64,000 nucleotides of DNA from Datnioides undecimradiatus (lineage: Eukaryota > Chordata > Actinopteri > Lobotiformes > Datnioididae). Location of the stretch: NCBI GenBank assembly GCA_008933995.1, contig WARS01000016.1, forward strand, positions 11,341,848 to 11,405,847, given 5' to 3'. The notes below the pieces were generated by a model. It did not search any database, was not told where the DNA came from, and saw only the letters and a list, made by a program, of their open reading frames with translations. Below, one piece after another: positions 52,201 through 61,300 of this stretch. Position numbers and translations under genes: made by a program. Within the stretch, counting starts at the first letter, position 1. Each line of letters opens with the position of its first letter.

Positions 52201-55200
52201 TTCTGTAAGACTGTAAGGTAATGTCACATCTTGCTCAGGGGACTGTGGTGTAAAATCAGCAATGGGTAGGAAAAGGCTGGAAGATGCGGTCTCCAGCTCA
52301 GAGATGTAGAATGTCTTTGCCCTGACTTTGACATGGTCGCTATCTGTCAACCTATAAGTTGAGTCACAAGCCATGTGAGTAGGGCAAATGGTTGTCATGT
52401 TGTCTGGCAAATTGGTTTTTGGTAACTTTATTTTGAATGGTTTCATCATGCTGTACTTAGCTGAAGGAATAATGAGTTCAACTGACTGAACATCATCACT
52501 GTCATCAATGAAGGGCAAGTTTTCCAGATACCCATAGCTGTATACTTGGGGTTTTGTGTTTTCTTCCTGTCTTGACTTGAGGGGATTGAAGCCCTTGTCC
52601 ACATCAGAAGCCTGTGGGGCCTTGTGATCACCGTACAGTGCTTTGAAGAAATGGGCTGTGATCTCATCGCTACACTTCTGAGAGTCCCAACTTTTTTTAA
52701 TTACATCTGTGTCATCTTCATTCATGGCCAGAGTTGCTTGGTAGTCCTTTGGTGACGAGGCTAACAAACTAGGATCAGATATTCTTCTGACAATGGTTTT
52801 AACTTCTTTTGTATTCCCACGATGTGGTGTATAGCTAAACTCATCACAAAGCTCACTGAAGTCAGTCTCAGCTTGGTCAGATTCTGATAGGGTAATACCA
52901 AAGTCTTTAATCGATACTGTTGTGTGAAACTTCAGAATTTCATCTGGTTGCCCTTGCTCATCTTCACCACCACACCACTTCAAAGGAAAGGTCTGGCTGC
53001 AGTCATCTTTGACTTGGCAGTGAGTACCAACTCTGAAATGCCTGACGAAATGAACTTCAACTCTGCAGCTGGCTTGTTGGTCTTTAATTTTGGAGTCATT
53101 AAACTGATTTTCTTGGCTCTCCAGTGCAGCTTCATTTGAGGTAGGAAGCGTACTTACTTGCTCATCTGAGTTGTCGTAAGGTGTAGGTTCTTGTGTAATT
53201 ACATCGTCAGAAGTCCACAGATTAGCGTTCAGTTCACTGTAACACAAAACAAAGGCTGGGTCACAAAGTAAGACTATTTTGAATGTGATTTGTCAAACTC
53301 CACATCAAATGAGACTGAAGGACAACACCAAACAAACAACGGGCACAGGGCAAATATGTGCACTGTCTGTGTTCTATGTAGGCATGTGCATTTGTGGCAT
53401 CAGAACACAGAACTGATCAATTTCTGACCTCCAGATTAGCAGTGTTTTTTACCACTTATTTGTGTCTTTATGCCTGTATTGTGTTTTTAGTGTATGCCGA
53501 GAGTTTCAATGTGACACTACATTATACTGGAGATGTATGTTACAGGTTCAGAAATAAATTCAAATGAATAATTTACTGTGGGATCTCGAGCTCCTCCAAC
53601 AGGTCACCATGCATGCTCTCTGAATGGGTTTGTCCTACTGGCTCTGCCCAGGAAGGAATATCCAACAGGGAAGCAACCGAGAGATCCTCTTCAGAAACAG
53701 CGGGGGGTGGTCTCCGGTCTGACTCCAACCTTCTCACAACTCTTGGGCTGTCTGCATCTTCTTGCACTGATGATAGGGCTACTGAGACTGATAAAACACA
53801 TAAGATAAATGCAAGCACAGAAATAGAGACTGGTTTTATAGATCCAAACCAGTCGTTTAAGTGTGTAGAAGTGTTACTACCTTCACTGTGATCCAGTGTC
53901 TTCTCTATCTCTGCATAAGTCCTAGATGTTTGCTCTTGAATAGACTTGTTCATCTGGGTCTCAATAAGATGGACAATATCCATGCGGTTGATTTTGGTTA
54001 GTCTCTTTATCAGACAGTCCTCTGTGGAGGGATTAATCAATCATTAATAAACTGTAAAATGTAATTCCATTAACACAGCATATAATATAATGTACTCTAA
54101 AATTAAAATCAAATTTAATAATGCAGTATGAAAGTAAGTGTAAAAAATATGCAAAACTTTTGATTCATTACTGAAGAACATTTATTTTACAGGTTGTGCT
54201 CTCACAATAGCCAGGCAGGCATGAAAGTAAAAAGCTAATAGTCCATTTAGTACGTGGAAACAATTTTGCAATGTTTGCAGGATATGAAATCCTGTCTTGA
54301 TAAATTCTAGTAAAAATATAAATTGAAATCTGCCAAACCAAAACGCCTTGTACCTGTGGCATGTTTGCCTTCCCGCTCAACCCAGCGCTGCAGCAAGGCA
54401 TGGCTCTGCTCTTGGAGGGAATTAGGATTTTCTGTTCTTACAAACTGGATATCATCCTGACTGAATTCCAGTTCTCTTGCCAGCTCTGAAGTGATGAATA
54501 ATATAAAAACATTTAAACTATATTATGTATTTTTCTGATAGAGCATGGACACTTCTAAATAACTTTCTCAGTAAAGTACCACTTTTACTGACACATCAGT
54601 TGCAATTAAAAAAAAACAACATATTAAATTGAAAACAGACAATAATTAAATTAATTTACAGCTTACCAGTCCAGCTGAAGCCAAGAAGATCTGCAATGAT
54701 AGCTAATGTCTCCTCTTTCCTGTCAGCATCATCCTGCCAATCCACTAAAAAATGCCATCAGAGCCAAACATTTAATCTTATTATTATGGTCAGTTCAAGG
54801 TGTAAATTACTGTTAAGTATGAATCTTAGAGTAAACCTTTTTTCACTTTCCATGTTCTAGTAAAATATACACAGTGAGCCAACATTTCACTGATATTTCT
54901 TGATATCTTTTACTCTATGTTATGGGCTGTAATACTCTGAAATTAAACATGGATCTGTGATGTTGACATGGATTATAACATAGAGGTTGGATTTGTCATT
55001 CCAAAGAAAAGTTAACTTGCTACAGTCTATGACTACTTGATCACAACACCTGACTTTTAATCATTAGTGGAAGCAATGACATTAATGTGCTGTTTATGTT
55101 GTCTGCATGCTATTATTAGTAAAGCTGTATTAGTAATACAAAATTTAAAAATTGTATCAAAATTGTCAAAGCTGTTGCTTCTACGGCCATTCAATCTTGA

Positions 55201-55260
55201 GACTGCATAAACACAAACACAGTTGGAAAAGTGACTTACCAACATGCAAAACACCACACA

Positions 55261-55306
<46 letters not shown>

Positions 55307-58300
55307 ACAAATACAGACAAGAAAACATAATACGAGATGGAATAACGCATGAAAACAACACAAAATGAAAAACGATGACATTATATTCTTAGGAAAAGGA
55401 AAGGGGGTCTTGCTGCAGAGGAGAAGAGATAGATAGCAAAAGCCTGTGTAGGTCTGCCCATACCTGGCATACATTCTGGAGTTTGGTCATCGATGATTCT
55501 CTGCATCTGAGTTTCCACCAAGTTATTCTGGACAGGCTTAAATTCAAAAACATCCTCTGTCCCAGAAGATGGTTTCGCACCTAGCAATGGATTGTAATCC
55601 AAATTGGAACTGTTTGAGGTTGGGATGTTATTTGTGAAGATAACAGAATCTGGACTCCCATGACTTGGACTGCTTATATCATCAGTATCCAAAGAATACC
55701 TAACAGATTTTTCTGTAGCCTTTGAGAATTTACATTCTTTCCTTTGAGGAGAGGAGGAGATGAGGTTTGACTGGCTGATTACTGACTGACTACTGTCAGA
55801 AAAAGTCCTGCTGTTTTTGTTAGAGGTTTTACTTGTGTCACTGTCAGCCTCAGATCTTGTCCTACGATCCAAAGTTGAGCCTTTTTCTGCTTTTCTTTGA
55901 ATCTGATCAAGCTCAGATATCTCGGATTCTTCCATAGTTACTTCCTCTTTAATTGTGCTGCCTTGTTTGATTGCCAACGGTGGGGGTGACTCCTTATCGT
56001 AGACTGTGATGCAAGCCTGTGCACCTGAAAAGGACATCTCTATGACTGAGCACTGGTCTTCATTGTCTTCCTCCTCATCGTCATCATCAGGAGAGGAGTC
56101 TGATGATTCATGGCTCTGCTCTGAGTATGCTGAATGGGCAACTGTGGATGTGTCTGTTTGAAGGTCAGCTATGGTAGAGTCCAGATAGTCTAGACCAAGG
56201 CTTTCAAGGACTCCAGCCTCACTTTGAATAATGGTTAGTCTCTCCAAAGCACTGGGTGAACCAAGCTGAACCTCTATGGAGCTGCTAAAATCAGCTTCAG
56301 AAAGTGCATTCTCACTCTCTGACTTGTCACTTGATGGTTTTTGAAGAGCTCTGGGTTTGGGAGCAGGAATTGTATCATTTGCACCCTGGGTCATAGATGA
56401 TTGTGGGACGTCTTGAAGTTTTGTATCTTTAACAGATTCAGCAACCTCTAAAGTTAAATACTTTGTATGACCATCTCCAGTTTCCCCTGAAGTAACTTCA
56501 TCAACTGGATGCTCTCCGATGTGAAAAAATGCATACCCTTCCACTTCTTCATCAAATGTTCTTCTTGTCATATCAATAGCTCCCCCTCTGGTCATTTCAA
56601 ATAGCTTCCCCTCTTGAAACTGAAATGGATCAGGACTTCTCTCATCACCTGGTGTTGGAACAGGTGCTTTATCAGGTATTCTGCCTTCCTCTGGAGGAAA
56701 AACATTTATCTGTTCCTGGGGCTCAACATGTGTATTGAATGAGTCATCATTCTCATCCTCACACTGTGGTATGATATGTTCAAGTTCTTTAGTACCTACC
56801 ACAGCTAGAGATTTGCTAACAGAACCCAAACCAACGTTGTCATCATCTGGGTAGTGCTCATCTTTCACACAGTGGAGTGTGTCAGTGACTGAGGAAAAGT
56901 CCGTATCTACTGTAACTTTAACTTTGAGTATTTCAGCTTCTCTCTCTGCTAAGGGACTGCTAACACACTTCCCACTCTCAGGATCAGGTTCCCCTTCATC
57001 AGTTTTTAGTTGTGACTGAGTTTCTACTTTCTTCTCAATGCTCAAACTAATATCTGTTATCTCACTTAATGTGTTAGTGCTTTCCTGAGCACATGCAGTG
57101 ATATCTACAGATTTATCTCTTTTCATTTTAGCCTCTTGTTCCATCTCTTCAAATGTTTTGATCTTTGCAGCCATCTTAAACATCTCCTCTTCTGGGGTAA
57201 ATTGTTTATTGATGGTATCATCCCCATGACCATCTGTGTCAAGAGAGTCTTGCCTCAATATACAAAGATTATCACTGTCACATATTGTTTGGTCAGAACA
57301 GATATAGCCATCAGTTACTCTGTTTACAAAGTTTGAATATTTGTCGTCCATAATTTCACTGTCCATTTGGATGATCTCAGAGTTGTTTTCATGCTCATCA
57401 TGCTCACCTTTATCCCTGTCAATATTTTTATCATGAACAAAACATGCACCTGACTGAGATGCATAATACTCATTCACAACTGTCTTGGCTGGAATTTTAA
57501 GCTCCAAATCATTTGACTGAGTGGGACTTCCCTCAAGAGAGTCTGGACAAGGGGATTCTCTGGTAGGGCTTGGCTCAATTGAATCGGGGGATGTCTTTAA
57601 AGACGTATCCTCGTTGAGAGGACTTGCCTCTAGTGAGTCTGGATGGCAGGGCTCTTTAGCTGGGTCATCAATACTCACAGTGTTTAGGTTCTCCAAATCG
57701 ACTGGTCGTTGTGGTGTGCTAGAACTATTTGGTTGCATAAATTCTGGTGTTTTGAGATCTGAATGAGCTGCAACTATATTGACATTCCTTTCATCATTCT
57801 CAAATTCATCCACTGTCATGTACAACTTTGTAATGTCGACTGTACCTTCAGTAGTGTAATCTAAAGATGATTCTGGACTTAGCAATTTTTTAGCCTTTTG
57901 ATCCTCAGCGTGTATATTTGTTTCCTCTGGTGAATTTATCCTTATCCTTTGTTCAGGGGAGAAAGTAGAAGTTTCTCTTCTAGTGTCTTTTGTCAGAATA
58001 ACTTCTTTGTGGTTTTCATGGATATCCTTCTCTTCTGGGTGGCATTGTACTACCACTGAATTTTCCTTTAAATATTGATCTAAGTCACAACTGAGCAGTG
58101 ACAACATACCTGACATATCCCTCTCAATTGTAGACTGTTGTTGCTGTGCCTTTCTCTCAATGCAGACTTCTTGGAATGGTGTCTCTAACACAAAACTTGG
58201 TGACAATTCTGTTACGCCCCCTTTGTTGGTCTGCATGTGTTCATTTTCCTCTACCCTGTAACTTTCACGACCTATATTCTCTTCTGGGTGGCATTGTATT

Positions 58301-61300
58301 GTCACAGAATTTTTGTTGAGATACTGATCTAAGTCACTACTGAGAAATGACAACATCCCTGACATATTATTCTCAGTCGTAGATTGTTGAGTCTTTCTGT
58401 TGATGTAAACTTCTTGAACTGGTGTTTCCAATACACAGCTTGGTGAAAGTTGATCCACATTAGTCTGTCCTTTTGTCTCTCCACTTACTGAGTCTTCCAC
58501 ATCAGTGCAGGCAATTGCTTCAGTTTTTTTGCATATTGCAATTCTTTGCTCCACACTTGAGGATTTTTCTTTTGCAGTGAGAGTAACTTGTTCAAATCTC
58601 TCCTGGACAATGCTGTCCTCTGAAGGCCTACTTTTCACAGGTCTGTCCTCGGGGTACTCATCCAAGTCACTGTTAAGCAGTGATAGCATGCCTGACATCT
58701 CCTTTACTTTTGTAGATGGTTGATATGACGTCTTTTTCTCTACCCACACTTCCTTGATTGGGAGTTCTTTTGTTGTACCTATCATCTTATCATCTCTACT
58801 TGTTACCTTATGTGTCACTCTAGCACAGTCCATTTCATGTGTTTTGCTACCTACTATCACTCCTTTATTTTCATCAGTAAAAGATTTTTCAGATTTCTTC
58901 TGCCCATTATCATCTTCTCTTTGTTCACTGACCATGGGCATGGCTTGTGCATACAAATCCAAGTCATTATTCATGACTGACATCCCTGTCACATTATTTA
59001 TTTCTTCTTTAAATTTACTCTCTTCTTCTCCTCCTTGTGTATTGAATGAATGTCCCTCTGTTGGTGCATTGTCTTCTTCTTGTGCTGGGTCACTCACTAT
59101 TGCCTCTTTATTTTCATTGGTGGCAATTGTGAGATTTTCTTTATCTTTATCCTTTGTTACAACAGTTTGTTCAAATCTCTCCTGAGCAATATCCTCTTCT
59201 GGTGTCTCACTTACCACAGGCCTAGCTTGCAGATACAGCTGCAAGTCATTGTTCATAAAGGACAACATCCCTGACATATCTTTAACTACAGTGGATGCCG
59301 GACTGAATGTTTTCCTCTCAATGTAGACTTCTTGAAGTTGTGGCTCCTCAATTTTAACCTCATTGTCAGTTTGGAAAAATAATATTTTACTTTCATGATC
59401 AGTTGTTGCATTTTCTCTGCTTGCTTCATGAAGTTCATCTTCCTGTAAAGATATAATGCAACTTTCTTCTCTTTGAGTAGAGAAAGTAAGCTTTTTATTG
59501 GTCATTTGACAAGTGTCCATCAGTCCATCATAATTATCACTCTCCTCTGAGCTAGAAAGGTGGGTCCTAACATCAACACTAGTGTTTGGAGATTCAGCCA
59601 TAGCTTCATGCTTGGGACTCTCAGGACTAAAATCATCATATTTCATTTGATTCTCAATAAGAGAAAAATCTTCCTTAAGATAACTTGTGCAGTGACTGGA
59701 GATAGATACTGGATTTGTGACATAATCACCAGCCAAGGTCTTCTCCTCAGAAGACTCCTGCTGATATTTCACATTTGTAGCTGTTGATGTATGCTTAAAA
59801 AGCTGGTACTCAGGACTGTCTTCAAGCTCAGCCTTTATGTCAGCACTAAAGTCCTCAGAAGGTCTACGATCAGGGCTGATCTGAATGTCTTCAGGTAAAT
59901 TCCTACCGTTGCTTATCGCTGGTTTTTCCAAGTGCATTCTCCCTGGGCTCTTCCTGGATAAATCTGGTGCCTTGTCCGGAGGACTAACGCTTCCATAGTC
60001 AAACTGAACTGCATCGCCAATTTTTAAAGCCAGTCCATCATATACAATATCTGAAATTGGCTGTGATTCCTCAGAGTTATCTCTCTTCAAGCTAATGGTT
60101 TGAGCTTTTAAATCCAGTGGTTCATCAGTGCTAACATCAGTCCTTTTTATGTCCTCTGGACCTGCTGATTCAGATATCACAGTTGAAATACATGCAGCAT
60201 TGGCTTTGTGTTCAAGCAGCTCGGCTTCACTTTTCAAAGGGTTCTCCTCAGTCTGGAATGCTTTCATCAACTCCTTCACAGATACAGTGTCTTTCTCTGA
60301 CAACCCTGCCTGTCTCTGTGCACATCTAGTGGTACTATCTGAAATGAATTGTGATTTTTCAGAGTTATCTTTCATTAAGCTTACAGGTTGAACCACTGGG
60401 TCTGTTTTGTCAGATTCATTATCACTCTGTTGGTGGGAAACTGTGAGTTCCTGAGTTTGGATCTGTGGTTGTGGCTCCTGAGTAGGACTCTGTTTGGTAT
60501 TAATTGTCTCTTTAGAGTCTCCTGATTTAAATATAGATTTAGAAACATGCAACATTTTTTGGTCAAAAAGCTCAGCTTCAGTTTTTGATTGATCCTGCCC
60601 AGACTGGAATGCTTTCATCAGCTCCTTAACAGACCTTGTCTCCTGCTCTGACAACTCTGGTGCCTGCCCGTGTGGGCTGATCCTTCCACCATCCCTTTGA
60701 ACTGTATCTGCTAATTTTACTGACTCTCCAATGTAAGCACTGCCTGAAATTAACAGTGATTCATTAGAGTCTTTCCTGATTAACCCTACCTGTTGATCCT
60801 CTAAGTCTGTTTTGTGATATATATGAACATCATTCTGTTCAGATGCCTGTATCTTTCCAGAAACGTCTGATGTTGAAATACAAGAAGGTCTTGGTTCAAA
60901 AATGCCTGCTTTAGTTTTTGAGGGGTCATGGCTAGTCTGGAATGTTTTCATCAGCTCTTTCACAGACATTGTCTCATTTTGTGAAAACTCTGGTGTTGCT
61001 CTCTCTGGTGTTAGACTACCATGGTCAAACTGAACTGTATCAGCAAATTTAACTGTCTTTCCAAAATAATTGCTATCTGGAATTAAGTGTGGTTCCTCAA
61101 AGTTATCTTTAACCAAAATTGCAGCTTGATCTTCAAAGTCCATTTTGTCACATTTCTCAACATCACTCTGGTGGAAAATTGTGAGGTCCTGAAACAGGAT
61201 TTGTGATTCCGGCTCCTGTGCAGGACTCTGTTCTGTCATATGTATTGTTTCAGAATCTCCAGATTCAGATATCAATGTTGAAATGGAAGAATCCACAACT

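Noticed and set aside
53573..54040. A single 155-codon exon with a transmembrane helix after the death domain
   Set aside because: The hydrophobic stretch is the pyrimidine tract of a 93-nt intron; splicing it restores similarity to the mammalian ankyrin-B sequence.
55381..55463. Coding extension of giant exon 1 to the stop at 55,381 (ending [13 protein letters not shown])
   Set aside because: A good donor (CCAG|GTATGG) at 55,464 joins in phase to the death-domain exon; the extension is read-through into the intron.
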